From positions 29,287,001 through 29,351,000 of the forward strand of contig CANTUQ010000101.1 of assembly GCA_947683425.1 (NCBI GenBank): DNA of 64,000 nucleotides, read 5' to 3'. Source of the DNA: Excoecaria cochinchinensis (lineage: Eukaryota; Streptophyta; Magnoliopsida; Malpighiales; Euphorbiaceae). The notes under the pieces were generated by a model. That model had not been told where the DNA came from. It ran no database searches and was given only the letters and a program-made list of their open reading frames with translations. Below are positions 47,377 to 59,560 of this stretch, piece after piece (position 1 is the stretch's first letter; each line of letters starts with the position of its first letter). The translations under genes and the position numbers were made by a program.

Positions 47377-48286
47377 GGCTAAAGTTACCTTTTTACTCCT
47401 ATTATTTGTTAAAATTGACAAATTTACTCTTAACGTTTATTTTAAATCAAATTTATCTCAATATTTGTAAGATGGAAGATTTTTGCCTCTACAGTTAATT
47501 GCCGCTAATTTTGACCGTTAAAGTGTTAATTGACTGTCAGTGAGACACATGTCATACATCAATTGGACACGTGAATCAAATCTTTGGGTATTGAAAGTGT
47601 ATTTTTGCGCTTAATGTTTTTTTAAACGTATAAATCTACTGCTAACATTTGTAAAATAAAAAATGTCAAATGTGTATTTTTGTCCCTAACGTTTGTCAAA
47701 ATTGATAAATTTACCCTCAAAGTTTATTTGGGTACAAATTTATCCCTAACGTTTGTAAAATAGGAGATTTTTGCTCCCGCCGTCAGCGGTCAACTAACTT
47801 ATTAACGGTCAAAGTTACCGGTAATTACGGTAACTTTGACCGTTAATAAGTTAGTTGACCGCTGACGGCGGGGCAAAAATCTCCTATTTTACAAACGTTA
47901 TGGTCAAATTTGCACGTTTGAAAAAACGTTAGGGGCAAAAATACACTTTTGGCACCCAAAAATTTGATCCACATGTCCAATGAATGTATGACACGTATTC
48001 CACTAACAGTCAACTATTTTACAAATATTAAGGGTAAATTTATCGCAAAATAAACGTTGGAAGCAAATTTGCCTATTTTGATAAACTATAGGGGCAAAAA
48101 TACACCTTTAGCCAATAAAAAATTTTTGCGACTGCCGTCAATTATCGGTAACTTTAACAGTTAATACGTTAATTAATCGTTGACGGAAAAATATATAATT
48201 TTACAAATGTTAAGTTCAAATTTATTTCAAAATAAAGTAAATTTATCTATTTCAAAAAATAACGGGGACAAAAATAGACTTTGGCC
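47377..48286. mobile_element. 910-bp Mutator-like MITE with long central palindrome
   Basis: It starts GGCTAAAGTTACC and ends GACTTTGGCC (inverted ends GGCYAAAGT). ATCAGCTAA (47368-47376) and ACCAGCTAA (48287-48295) form a 9-bp duplication with one mismatch. The duplicate block at 63735-63743 holds the single, uninterrupted ACCAGCTAA, a natural empty site. The interior has several copies of TTTTTGCCCCTAACGTTTG-like words in both orientations and no open frame. Confidence 0.92.
47748..47899. repeat. Near-perfect 72/73-bp palindrome
   Basis: Left arm 47748-47820, right arm 47828-47899, loop GTAATTA. Apart from one extra T in the left arm (GCTCCCGCC against GC-CCCGCC) the arms look fully complementary. 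It lies in the middle of the MITE, about 0.6-0.8 kb upstream of gene 2, and could fold as a cruciform in DNA or a long hairpin in RNA. Confidence 0.92.
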
Positions 48287-48509
48287 ACCAGCTAATAACC
48301 TTTTCCTTTTTTTCTTTTGGAAACAACTGTTGTGTAATGGGAAACTATTAATATTCCAAGTCATCATAAGCTGTCATAAAATTCAAAGTCCTGTCCTTAT
48401 TGTAGCGTACTATTTAAAGGATCAATCAGCAGCATTCTTTACCATCTTCAGTTTCAGATTTTCATACTACTTGCTTATCATACTAAACGATTAAAACCAT
48501 CAAACACAA
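48287..48509 (+). promoter_or_regulatory. Proximal promoter and 5' leader of receptor kinase gene 2
   Basis: Contains a TATA-like TATTTAAAG at 48411, 99 bases before the ATG. A leader including CAGTTTCAGATTTTCATACTA follows. The same segment precedes the third gene (63735-63944), where the TATA-like word is changed to TACTTAAAT. Confidence 0.55.
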
Positions 48510-51500
48510 ATGAAACTCTTATCAATCCTTCCTCTATTTCTCTTCTTTTCTATAACCAAAACATCCAATTTTCCCAGTAATTTGGGTAACGAAACAGATC
48601 AACTCGCTCTTTTAGAATTCAAAGCCCAAATATCCAGTGACCCCACTAGCATCTTGAGCTCCTGGAATAATTCTGCAGACTTCTGCAGATGGGAAGGTGT
48701 TACTTGTGGCACGAAACATATGAGAGTTATCTCTCTAGACCTTCAGGGGCTGAGCTTGATGGGGACCTTATCTCCTCGTATAGGGAACCTCACCTTCTTA
48801 AGGTATCTGTACCTTGCAAACAACAAATTCCATGGAGAAATTATTGAAGAAGTCGGTCATCTATCCCGGTTGAGAAATCTCAACCTCTCATCCAACAAGT
48901 TTGAAGGAGAAATTCCACCCAACATCAGCTACTGTTCAAATCTCAGAATCTTGGATTTGAGCAGTAATAGCTTAGTTGGGAAAATTCCAGCTCAGTTAGG
49001 TTCTTTTAAGAAGCTTGTGGGACTCGACTTTTTCCACAACAAACTGACAGGAGAGATCCCGTATTCCCTTGGAAACCTATCTTCTCTCCAAATATTATCT
49101 TTGGGAGAGAATAATCTGCAGGGAAATATCCCAAATGATTTGGGAACACTTGCAAGCTTAACTTATATTGAAGTTTCGGTGAATAACCTGACAGGTACAA
49201 TCCCTTACATCCTTTACAACCTTTCATCTCTCGCTGTATTCAGTGTTGCAGCAAATCAATTTCAAGGGACTCTCCCACCAAACATTGGCCTTACTCTTCC
49301 TAAGCTTCAATCTTTACTCATTGGTGCAAACAGTATCCATGGAAACTTTCCAATTTCACTCGCTAATGCTTCTCAGCTTCAATTGCTGGACATGGGTACC
49401 AACAAACTAAGCGGCCAAGTTCCAAATAATCTGGGAAATTTAAAGAGTCTCCAATTCCTGAGTGTGGAATATAATTTTCTGGGCAATAATGGAAGCGAAG
49501 ATCTAGTTTTTTTGAAATCTTTGTCTAACTGCAGCACTTTACTCACATTTTCAATTGCTTATAACAACTTTAGGGGGGTATTACCAAGCTCTATAGCCAA
49601 CATATCAAATCTTCGTCAACTATTTATGGGAAGTAATCAAATATATGGCAGAATTCCATCAGAGATTGGGAACCTTGTCAATTTGTATACATTGTCACTG
49701 GGGGACAATAATTTTACCGGTCCAATTCCTGATGCTTTTGGGAAGCTTGTTAATTTGCAATCAATTACATTGCCCAAATGTAAGCTATCTGGAGAAATCC
49801 CACAATCCCTATGCAACATCTCTGTGTTGACTGAACTGTATTTGTTTGCAAACAAATTGGCAGGAAACCTAACAAGTATTGATAACTGCAAGAATCTGCA
49901 GTTTCTGGATATTTCAGCAAATCATCTGATTGGCAGCATACCTCAACAGATGATTGATCTCTTTCCATTTGTACATATTAATTTATCACAAAATGCATTG
50001 ACAGGTCTCATTCCCATCGAAGTCGGTAGGCTGAAAAATCTCAGAGTTTTAGATTTGTCAAAAAACAATATGTCAGGGAAGATTCCTTACACAATAGGTC
50101 AATGTTTGGGCCTAGAATACCTTGATATGAACGATAATATGCTTCAAGGAAACATTCCTCCATCCCTTGCTACCTTGAAAGGTCTTCAGGTGTTAGACCT
50201 GTCAAGGAACAACTTATCAGGAAATATCCCGAAAGAGCTGCAGAAACTCACCTACTTGTGGTATCTTCATCTCTCTTACAACCATATTGAGGGTGAAGTA
50301 CCAAAAGAAGGAGTGTTCAGCAACATAAGTGCATTTTCGGTTGATGGAAACAGTAGGCTTTGTGGCGGCGTCCCAGAATTGCAGCTGCCAGCATGTACTG
50401 TCAAAGGAAATAAACAAAGAATGTCTACAAAAGCAATTATCCTGGCAGCAACCATCAGTCCAATAGTGATTTTCATTTTAGTAATACCCTTGTATGTTTC
50501 CTATTGGCGAAGGTCAAGAAAAAATCCATCTTCAAAACTTTTTGAAGATAACAAGCTTCCTCGAATTTCATTCATAGAATTGTTGCAAGCAACCAATGAT
50601 TTCTCTTCAGAAAATATCATTGGAGAAGGTAGTTTTGGCTGCGTATACAGAGGAAATCTTGATCTTCAAGGAGAAAATCTAGTTGCTGTGAAAGTACTCA
50701 AACTTCAACAACATGGAGCTTCCAAGAGCTTTCTTGCTGAGTGCAAAGCATTACGCAATATTCGGCATCGAAATCTGGTAAAGATCTTGACATACTGCTC
50801 CAGCATCGATTTTAAAGGCAATGACTTCAAAGCTCTGGTTTTTGATTTCATGGAAAATGGGAGTTTGGAGATGTGGTTGCACCCAAGAGATGATATTGGC
50901 AATAGCCAGCCAAGGAATTTAAGCCTTCTACAGAGGCTTCAAGTGGTGATCGATGTGTCAGCTGCATTACATTATCTTCATGACAATTGTAAACCGCCAG
51001 TTCTTCACTGCGACTTAAAGCCAAGCAATATTCTTTTTGATGGAGATATGACTGCTCATGTTGGTGACTTTGGATTAGCAAGGTTCAAGTCAGAGTCAAG
51101 CAATGATTTTTCTCAAAGTGAAACTAGCTCAATCGGGATAAAGGGAACGATCGGGTATATGCCTCCAGGTATATAGTTTTATATGCTTCTCTTTATTAAA
51201 TTCGTGACCATGCTCTTGGTTGACATGTACTGTTTATATGTTGCAGAGTATGGAACAAACAACAAAGCAACAAAATATGGAGATATATATAGTTTTGGCA
51301 TAATTTTGTTAGAAATTTTCACAGGACGAAGGCCAACGCATCAAATTTTTAAGAATGGTTTAAATCTCCATAGCTTTGTTAGATCTAATCTCACTGGACA
51401 AGTCATGCAGATTTTAGATCATTTTCTTATCACTGAAAGTTTGGGAGAAGATGGAGGAGAAGTTCATGATTGTATTGTATCAATATTGGAAATTGGACTC

Positions 51501-51626
51501 TCATGCTCAGTAGAACTACCAGCAGATCGAATGCATATGGTGGATGTGAATAGAAAATTAAATGTTATCAAAGAGGCTTTCTTGCGTCCAAGGATCCACA
51601 GAGACAAAACAACTGGAGCTTTCTAA
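48510..51626 (+). CDS. LRR receptor-like kinase, non-RD, Xa21/EFR-like (LRR-XII), gene 2
   Basis: Exons 48510-51168 and 51247-51626 encode 1012 residues; read-through of the intron would add only TAT ATAG and stop. Signal peptide MKLLSILPLFLFFSITKT, N-cap NETDQLALLEFKAQIS with CRWEGVTC, 22 LRRs, C-cap LCGGVPELQLPAC, membrane span near residues 642-664. The kinase has GEGSFGCVYRG from G705, Lys728, HCDLKPSN at 833-840 (non-RD) and DFG at 853. Start chosen at the first ATG, which gives a clean signal peptide and is conserved in the third copy. Kinase and exon 2 are nearly identical in DNA to gene 1, while the LRRs differ widely. One exon 2 change is THQ for TDQ after GRRP. Predicted plasma-membrane immune-type receptor; ligand unknown. 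Confidence 0.93.
51169..51246 (+). other. Intron of receptor kinase gene 2 (78 bp)
   Basis: GTATATAGTT...GTTGCAG, phase 1, same position as in gene 1 and clearly homologous to it (ATATGCTTCTCT, TGACATGTACTGTTTATATG). Confidence 0.9.
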
Positions 51627-52780
51627 AATGTATGGGTTATTTTTTATAGTTGAATATTAATTTTGTTTTAATTCAGCTGAAATCGTTTTCAGCTCATACA
51701 TCAGCAACTCCTCTATACAAGAAGGAGGGACAAAAAAAATCAAAAAAACTAGCATATAAAATAAGAAGTCCTGGCAAGCTTGTGAACTATCTTATTAGCT
51801 TGTCTCTTAACAAAACCATCAGAGTACTCTTTATCCTGATTTTTGCTCATATAGTGCACTAATGTAATGCATGTGCGTTTGAATTGTCCAATTGTAAATA
51901 CCATTAATCGGACAATTCAGATAGGCAAACACCACATGTGTGCATGCACTGGAATACCACTCTACAAAGATTACTTGAATTTGGAATGAACTAAATAGAA
52001 AAATTTGTCAACTCCTAATATTTCTTAATTTATATTACATATTTCATCCAAAAATGCCAAAAAAATTGTCAATTAAACTAGAATATAGCTATGAACATTT
52101 CAATTAACTAATTAAATATGTGCTCGATTGTTTTTTTCACATCTCAAAAGTTATTTTTGATTTGAATTGAATTGCATAAGCATAGTTATGTGATTCAAGC
52201 ATATCTTATTGAATTGAGATCAATATTCTTTGCAGATATTATTATTTAGCAAATAATGGTAAAGTTATTTTTGTATTTTCTTGTGTTTTAAATTAGAAAA
52301 ACTTAAAGTCAAAATTTGTAAGTTAATTTAAGATTTGTATCTAAAAACCCTTAAAACAACATCAGAAAATGTCAGCAGATCTATCATTTCTTTTTATAAG
52401 AAGTTTATGTGTTTAGTGTTATTATATATCAATATGCACGGTCTATCATTGACACTAGAAGTGGAGGAATATATTTGAACAAATTTTATGTTTTCTTAAT
52501 ATTAGAAATATGATTTGCCGGTCGGAAATGATGACTGAAAAATGAAAATGGAAATAGAGAAGAAGAGAGATTCGGAAACAAAATAGAAAGAGCAATTCAT
52601 GCCGATAATGGCCTTGGGATGGAAGCCCAAGGTTAAGCACAGTACTCTTCAAGTCCAAACTTATTTGGACCAGATCCAAACCTACAAATCTTCAAGCGGC
52701 CCAATTAAGTCTAAAAAGTTCAATCTAAGAGAGATTGTAAATAAATCCACGTGCAAAAATAAAGAATCAGAAAGTATGAT
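51627..52780. other. 3' flank of gene 2
   Basis: Homologous to the 3' flank of gene 1 with many indels. No independent gene is evident; short frames at 51650-51862 and 52599-52799 are not conserved as protein in the gene 1 flank. Confidence 0.6.
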
Positions 52781-52955
52781 GCTGGTGATTTCGGATTAGG
52801 GAGGCTCCTTTCAGCCGCCAATGCTTATACTCAAGACAAAACTAGTTCTTGATGGAGATGTGCATAAATGTTGAGTATCAGTCTTGGAAATACCAGCAGA
52901 TCGACGTCAATGGAAAATTAAATGTCATCAGGGAGGCCTTCCTACATTCGCTAAG
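52781..52955 (+). pseudogene. Receptor kinase relic (DFG region fused to C-terminus)
   Basis: GCTGGTGATTTCGGATTAGG reads AGDFGLGRLLSAANAYTQDK, kinase subdomain VII and activation loop. It jumps into LDGDVHKC, then IPADR and NVIREAFL from the C-terminal end. The catalytic loop, intron and C-lobe core are deleted. It closely resembles the relic at 13728-14203 and shares its upstream sequence. Confidence 0.8.
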
Positions 52956-53022
52956 GCAAATAAATTGCAGCCTGTTAATAGGTTTTAATATTGAACTTAC
53001 TATTTCTTTTTATCTAGTATTG

Positions 53023-53064
<42 letters not shown>

Positions 53065-54930
53065 AAAAGCACACTATTAGATCTCTAAAATATTACGTTT
53101 TTTTTTTTTAATGGATTCCTATATTCTAAAAATAAACTTATAATTAATGATGTATATCTGATGGAGCAAAACCTAATTTTAATTGGAAATATATCTCCCC
53201 TATTGTGGAAAAGGAGAAATCAAATTTCTTAAACTTCAGAACAAATAAGTAAAAATAATGTAGGTCAAATTATAATCATGCGCTGCGCTGACCAAAACAA
53301 ATAAATAAAAAAATAATGCGAGATTATATTTGTGTGATATTTTCAGCATGGAATAATAATATGAAAAAACGCATAATGAGATTTTTGAATTTTAGATTTT
53401 TTAGATTAGAGTTATATATTTTAAAAATTTGATATTGGATTTCTATATTTTTCAAATCATTCATATTAATTTGAATTTAGATGGGACTGATGTGAAATGT
53501 AAATGTATATTCTATTAATTTGGCATGATGTCAATTTTAAATGATGGTTGAACTCACCAAAATATAAAAAATAGAAAAAAAAATATACAATAATATAATA
53601 CATGCAAAAGGTGATGAGTCAACTTTTTTTTAAAAAAACAATTATATTGGTAAGTCTCACAAACATTTCAAGTTGATTTCATGTGAAATTAACAGAATAT
53701 GTATTCAGTGTTGTCATACCCATCTCAATGAACGTAATATAAGTTATTCAAAAAGTATATAAATTTAATGTGAAATTTTAAAAACATATAAATCTAGTAT
53801 AGAAAACGTTAAAATTCAGAAAATCTGAATATATTTTTTTTCTAAGAAAGTATTTACAAGTTATTGAATTGCACTTATTATGATATTTCGTAACATACAA
53901 AATAAGAGTGAGTCCAAACTAGTTAACCCTCAATTTCGACTGGATTGAACCCTCAATTTCGTGCTAAAACTAATTCATCAAAAGCACCCCATAGTTTAGC
54001 TGTGATGACTGAATGAACTCCAACATTGCGACCAAAACCCCTCAAAGAATATATTCTGAATAGCTATTCAGAAAATTTAGATAACCACAATATGTCTCAT
54101 CCTCATTAGTCTTTCCGAAAATAATTGAAAAAAGACAAAAAAAACTTTTAAGGTATATGCGTTTTTATTTCATATCTTGTCTAAAGTAAAGTAACTTATT
54201 TGTTTACTTTTTACCTATTATCTTATTAAAAGTAAAGTAAATTCATTTTTATTCTATCTAAAGTAGTTTGTCCAGATTTGAATTATTGCATTTTGCTTTT
54301 AAAACTTTCCTCCTCTATATAAGGAGAGTAAGTTCAAGCTTGTAAGGTAAAAAATAAAAAAACGTCACTGTCTTTTGTTACTGAATAAAATGTTAATTTG
54401 CTTAAATATTTTCTCTCTCTTCTCCAATTATGATTTCTGAAATTTCCTTAATGTTTTGCTATTCAAATAAACTCAATCAGATAGTGCTATGGTATGTTGG
54501 AGATATTGAATATTACAATTCCAATGAATGTCTAATAATAGTGGATCTCTAAATGGTGACTTATGATCTTTTCATAAAAATTGTGGAATTTGGAATTATT
54601 AAGATATAAGTGAAAGGATAATGATAATTTATGAACTTTGTAGTGACAACTTGCTTGCCCACATGCCCAAAACCAAAAGTGCAAATAATCTTGGACAAGG
54701 AAACCAACAAATTACAACTCAATTGCCAACTCTACACTACCTAAACCTAACAAACTTTTGCTTTTTATTTATTTATTTATTTTTTTTTAATGAAATGGAA
54801 GAATTATGGGGTTTTATAAATATTGTACTAATAAATCAGGAAAAAATAAGAGTAATTTATTGTCAAGTTAGACTGTCTGCAGGCATCACTTTCAGCAATT
54901 ACTAATATGTTATTGCTATCCTATATATAT
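52956..54930. other. Intergenic AT-rich spacer
   Basis: Contains a TA microsatellite at about 53027-53062. Otherwise I see no gene, RNA or element with recognisable ends. The 94-codon frame at 54621-54905 has no motif. Confidence 0.45.
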
Positions 54931-55194
54931 TGATAATATTGTCGAGAAAATTCCCGTGATCTGTTACCTGCAAGAAAGAATAAACAACTTGTGGAGATTT
55001 ATGAATACTCCGACGGTCAAGTCAGTAATTGACGAATAATAAATAGAAATTCAAAGAGAATTCGAGAGAGGGGAATACCTGATTTCCTGCATATTTATAG
55101 AGTTATATAGTAGAGTTTGAACAGGAGTCTATGTTCCTACTTAGGTAGTACTCCAAATTAAATAATATTCCTTGTTAAGATTCTTCAGTTATCA
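54931..55194 (-). mobile_element. 264-bp LTR, left copy
   Basis: Starts TGATAATATTGTCGAGAAAA and ends CTTCAGTTATCA. Identical in length to the copy at 59935-60198, with roughly 10% substitutions by eye. Confidence 0.85.
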
Positions 55195-55639
55195 TAAGTC
55201 CACCTCCCAGTGTATGACATTTATGTTAGATATTTGGGAGGTAAACTAAACCAAGATCGCTGAGAAAGTGGCGACAACTGACAAAAGAAAAACTTAGATT
55301 GAAGCTAAGCTTGAAAAGATCTAGGCCGAACCAGAAAAGACTAAAAAAGTCAAGAACTGAGCTGAAAAAATAAGTGTGCCGAACTAGTTGTTCTACTCCC
55401 TGTCATTTTACGAACTCGTTATTTCTGCGGACTTGAGAACTTGTATAAACTATTTCCTGAGTGTCTTAGAAAAATTGCTGAGCCAATAGCGAAATTAATT
55501 TATATTTGCTTAGGCAGTGATAAAGTTAAATGACGATAATGCCGAATAGTTTCTTGTATAAAGAAATATCTTTATTGATGCTTTTACTGGTACAACTGCC
55601 TAAATGGCAATGTAGCCGAACTAAGCAATTAAACAAGTA

Positions 55640-56150
55640 GAACTAAAGTAAATGCTCGGATGGTGAGAATACTGAACTTGAGCAATTGAAATAAAGTTGA
55701 GTGCTCGAATGGCGAAAATGTCGAACTTGAGCAATAAATGGCGAAACTGTTGATCTTGATGCTCGAATGGCGAACTTGCCTAATTGAGCGGTAACTGGCG
55801 ACATTGCTGAACTTGATGCTCGAATGGCGAACTTGCCTAATTGAGTGATAACTGGCGACATTGCCGAACTTGATGCTCGAATGGCGAACTTGCCTAAGTG
55901 AGTGATAACTGGCAATATTGCCGAACTTTATGCTCGAATGGCAATACGGCCGAATTAGCGATTGAAATAAGACCAAGTGCTTGAGGCGAAAATGCCGGGT
56001 GAGCAATAAAAATGAGACTAAGTGCTCGTGGCGAACCTGCTAGTGAGAAATTAAAATGATACTAAGTGCTCATAGCGAACCTGCCGAGTAAGCAATTAAA
56101 GTGAGACCTAGTGCTCGTGGCGAACCTGCCGAGTGAGCAATAAGCTACTG
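55640..56150. repeat. 57-bp tandem repeat and degenerate derivatives
   Basis: GATGCTCGAATGGCGAACTT (or a close variant) begins at 55758, 55815, 55872 and 55929, a strict 57-base period. Shorter, more diverged versions (GTGCTCGTGGCGAACCTGCC, about 41-base spacing) continue to about 56150. Because 57 is a multiple of 3, the - strand shows a repetitive open frame with a 19-residue period; I regard it as a by-product. Confidence 0.9.
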
Positions 56151-56383
56151 GTAATATAGTTTCAAGTTCAAAATGAACTGCACTATAGCTAGAATGAGCG
56201 AATAAATCTGTATAATTCGATTAGCATATGGCTATAATGAAAAAATAAATTTGTATCATGTTGTAGAGTTTACATTGCCTGCTGTAAGACTTTGGTTACA
56301 TGAGCTGTAAAAGAGATAGAGCTTAAATAGATCGTCTTGTATCTTTGGAGTTTTTTGAAGCTTAGAACTGCATGCCTTGCTCT

Positions 56384-56609
56384 TCCCCTCTAAAATTAAG
56401 TTGAGTGAAAACTCGACTTATATTAGGTGATGACAGTTAATTTTCAAACCTGCAAAAAGTTTCAATTTGACTTCTGCCTCACGGGAAAATAAGTTAGCAT
56501 ATCCCCTCTAAAATTAAGTTGAGTGAAAACTCGACTTATATTAGGTGATGACAGTTAATTTTCAAACCTTCAATTTGACTTCTGCCTCACGGGAAAATAA
56601 GTTAGCATA
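56384..56609. repeat. 118-bp tandem duplication
   Basis: TCCCCTCTAAAATTAAGTTG begins at 56384 and again at 56502. Each copy runs to AAAATAAGTTAGCATA. The second lacks 11 bases (GCAAAAAGTTT). Otherwise the two look identical, so the duplication is recent. Confidence 0.92.
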
Positions 56610-58490
56610 TGTATAGCATAAAAATGCAAATTCAGTAAAAATACTTGCGCAAGGCAATTGATTAGCAGCATAAGCTTTTGTTCCATATCTTGAAAATAGG
56701 TTTGTATTGTATATGCCAGAATTTAGCTAACAGAAATATGTTGAATTTCATAAAATAAATAATAAAATTATATTTACTTCAATTGAGAGATACGTATGGA
56801 AGTGCAATAAAAATGTACTTGAGAGAAAAATGTACTTGCAAAAAGGCACGTAAGAGTTGTAATAAACTTGAAGCATACTTGTCTCTTTGAGTCTAGATTG
56901 AGAACTGCCTTAGTTTATTATTGTTCTTGTTTGTATTGTTTCGAGCTATTATTGGAGAATAACTACTAGAAATCCAAAACGCACTTGTCTTGTTTGATAG
57001 GTTGTTAGTTAAACAAGAACAAAAATTAATAACGTAAGGATAATACAACTGCTTATATGCATTTGAATATGCTTATATGCATGATAGTGACCTTAATAAA
57101 TTAAGCATTTAGGTAAAATAATATAACTGTGATATGCAAAGTTCAAGCTAATAAATCAAAATAAGTTTCTTAAAATTGAACTAAATAACCTTCACTTACA
57201 CGGATGATTTAAACTTGATGAAGATGCTTGCGACAACTGCAGGATCAAAGATGCTTGCGACTAACTGTGCTCATATGACGAGATCGCCTAATTTGAGCGA
57301 TAAATCTGAAGGAAATGTCATTCTAAAGGATTAAAGATTGATGAGAACTTCACATACCATCCAGAATAGTCAGATGCTATCTCCAGAATGTCACATTTGT
57401 ACCCATCCTTCTAACCTATAACATTCAACTGGCCATGAGACTCCCCAAAGTACAAGTCTCTTAATTCCTCGTGAAGCGACAATTTCTTGAATATCTGAGC
57501 ATTAAATGAGAATCAGAGCAGCAATCGAGGGCTGTAATGCCCAATCCAATGAATACCATCATTAACAAATGAGCATTGAGCTCACAAAATGGTTGGATCA
57601 TACAATTCTAAGCGAAAGTTAATTGCATTTGCTGTTTGTAAAGTCTAGGAATCATTTTCCAATGAACATACATGAAATTCAACAGCACAACGATCGTTTT
57701 GTTTTGGACATTCTAGAATAGAAATGCACTTGTAAAGTGGAGATATATTAGGATCAAATGCCAAACTGACAGTTATCAATCAATGGAATCTATATTTTTT
57801 AAGAAGTGAACCTGAATAAGAGATTCTTCTAGTAGGGTAACAAATAAGTAACTCGTGAATGAAACAATTGCTTTCTAATGGATCTACATAGACTAGCAAA
57901 GAAGCAAGACATTACAAGGCTGTCAAATTTGTAACTCATTATCATCGATAAAGTCAAAGGGGGGAAGAGACTCTTCTCTAGTTGAAAGATTCAGAGGAAC
58001 CACATGTTAGATGTACTTGGAGTCTTCAGAATGGTCTATGACATCCCTACTGGGCAAAAGAGCAGTGGGAGTGGAGTTGCTTTAGTGGAATCGAGTGTGG
58101 GAGAGATCAAATTCTGTACTAGAAATCAGAGACGGCCATTCTTTAGATAAGCACTTGAACTTTAACAGTGATTGTGCTGGCAATCAGAGGAGAACACTGG
58201 TGAGAAGTTCCTCAATTTCAGCTACCACCATTGCTGTTGGAGATGAATTTCTCATTTTCCCTATTCCTTCTACTTTGCTCGTATCTTGTGAGAATTCAGC
58301 TATTGTGAATACCCGCATTGCGTGGAGAGAAACCCCAGAAGCTCACATCTTCAAGGCTGATCTTCTTGGCATTGCATTGAGCATAGCAGTGGCAAGTTCT
58401 TGAGGAGATTCAAGCTGTCTATTGTTATACAGATTGTCATAACTGATTTAATGGTTGCTCTCGAAGATCTATTCCCTAGTCTGGACTTAG
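56610..58490. other. Non-coding interior of the LARD-like element
   Basis: AT-rich sequence. The 102-codon frame at 58095-58403 on the + strand shows no motif I recognise. No RNA gene or repeat is evident. Confidence 0.4.
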
Positions 58491-58499
58491 TAGCCAAAA

Positions 58500-58640
58500 C
58501 AGAAATAAGAGACTCAAGGAAACCAGCTTCAAAAAGAGTATCAAAAATAAATTCCCATCTCCAACAATCGTAAGCCTTTTTCGAGGTCCACTTTAAACAT
58601 AATCCAACCTATCTTGCCTCTTTTAATTTGGACAAGCAGG
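58500..58640 (-). pseudogene. LINE reverse transcriptase fragment
   Basis: The - strand reads KRGKIGWIMFKVDLEK and, after frameshifts, WEFIFDTLFEAGFLESL. This corresponds to the 'KIDLEKAYD...W.F....L...GF' block of plant L1-type ORF2 RT. It lies downstream, on the - strand, of the LINE fragment at 59097-59560, in the order expected for one element. Confidence 0.65.
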
Positions 58641-58681
58641 ATTGGTCACATGCATTTTATATGGGAAGACTCTGATTCTTT

Positions 58682-58985
58682 CTATATTATGAGAAGGCTA
58701 TTGCTTTGAATCCATCAGCTGTATCAGTATATTCCTCATTCAATCAAATAAAGATGCTGCAATGGACATCTTAGATAAATTAGGACCCAAAGTTTCACAT
58801 CCTTCAGATGATATGAACAGAAGCACTCAAAAAGATTCTATTGAGAGAAAAAATGAAGAATCGATGAGGGTTGAAGAAATATGGAACATGCTTTACAAGG
58901 ATTGCCTTTGCGCACTGGAAATTCGTGTTGACGGGGATCTTAAACATTTTGATAAGGCCAGATACATGCTTGGGAGAACATACAT
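58682..58985 (+). pseudogene. CABIN1-like (calcineurin-binding protein cabin-1-like) gene fragment
   Basis: The + strand reads YYEKAIALNPSAV (a TPR repeat end). After a deletion and a one-base shift it reads DAAMDILDKLGPKVSHPSDD, then EESMRVEEIWNMLYKDCLCA and GDLKHFDKARYMLG. In my recollection this is the central conserved part of plant CABIN1-like TPR proteins, HIRA-complex partners in histone H3.3 deposition. After RYMLG the match is lost. The fragment lies between the two LINE pieces and inside the 264-bp LTRs. No start, no splice sites, frameshifted: not functional. Identification from memory. Confidence 0.65.
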
Positions 58986-59096
58986 CACTACATCAAGAAG
59001 AATATGCCCATTGCAGCCATACGCCGCTCCTCGGACTGCAAGTGTTGGAAACCCAGCTAAACCCAATGATTTGTCAAGATGCATCGCAAAAAGAGC

Positions 59097-59560
59097 CTAC
59101 TTAACATCATCTGCAATAGAAGGAGAAAGGAGCATCTCATTCTGCTCTTGAGAAAGGGGGTATTCGACGCAATTAAGAATCTCTCTGTCAATAGTGGCTT
59201 GGGAAGAGAATAAATTCTGAAAATAAATGGAGATATGAGAGCCAAGACCAGAATTCCAATCCAACCAATTGCCATCTGAATCGCTGAGCTTCACAACCTG
59301 GTTTTTCCTTCTTAGTTTAGAGGCATAGGCGTGAAAATACTTTGATTTGCGATCCCCATCTCTTAGCGAAAAAAGCTTTGAACGTTGTTCCCAAAATGTT
59401 TCTCTCTGATTCAAGACATCAAAGAACTCTTGCTTTTGCCCAGTCATAAAGCTTAATTGAATCCTGATCACAAGCACTTTTGTAACATTTCATAGATAAT
59501 TTGCAGTATTCAATCGAGTTATAAACTCTTTTAGCAAACCGCTGCCCTAATTTTGAAGAA
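59097..59560 (-). pseudogene. LINE ORF2 fragment upstream of the RT core
   Basis: The - strand reads QRETFWEQRSKLFSLRDGDR then KSKYFHAYASKLRRKNQ and LSDSDGNWLD...SIYFQNLFSS. This matches the conserved 'E.FWKQRSR..WL.EGDRNTKFFH....RR..N.I..L.D..G' block before RT in plant L1-type LINEs. A preceding stretch with LYDWAKAR may be part of the same protein. No LINE 3' end or poly-A is seen. Confidence 0.75.

Noticed and set aside
47748..47899. Palindrome as a transcription terminator or microRNA gene
   Set aside because: It is central in a MITE with defined ends; no promoter seen, and arms are much longer than a usual microRNA hairpin. Left as a repeat.
55629..56006. 125-codon repetitive protein on the - strand
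   Set aside because: Depends wholly on a 57-bp tandem repeat inside a non-autonomous retroelement; no start context or family.
58095..58403. 102-codon open frame as a small gene
   Set aside because: No recognisable motif, located inside a retroelement between gene fragments; could not be supported.
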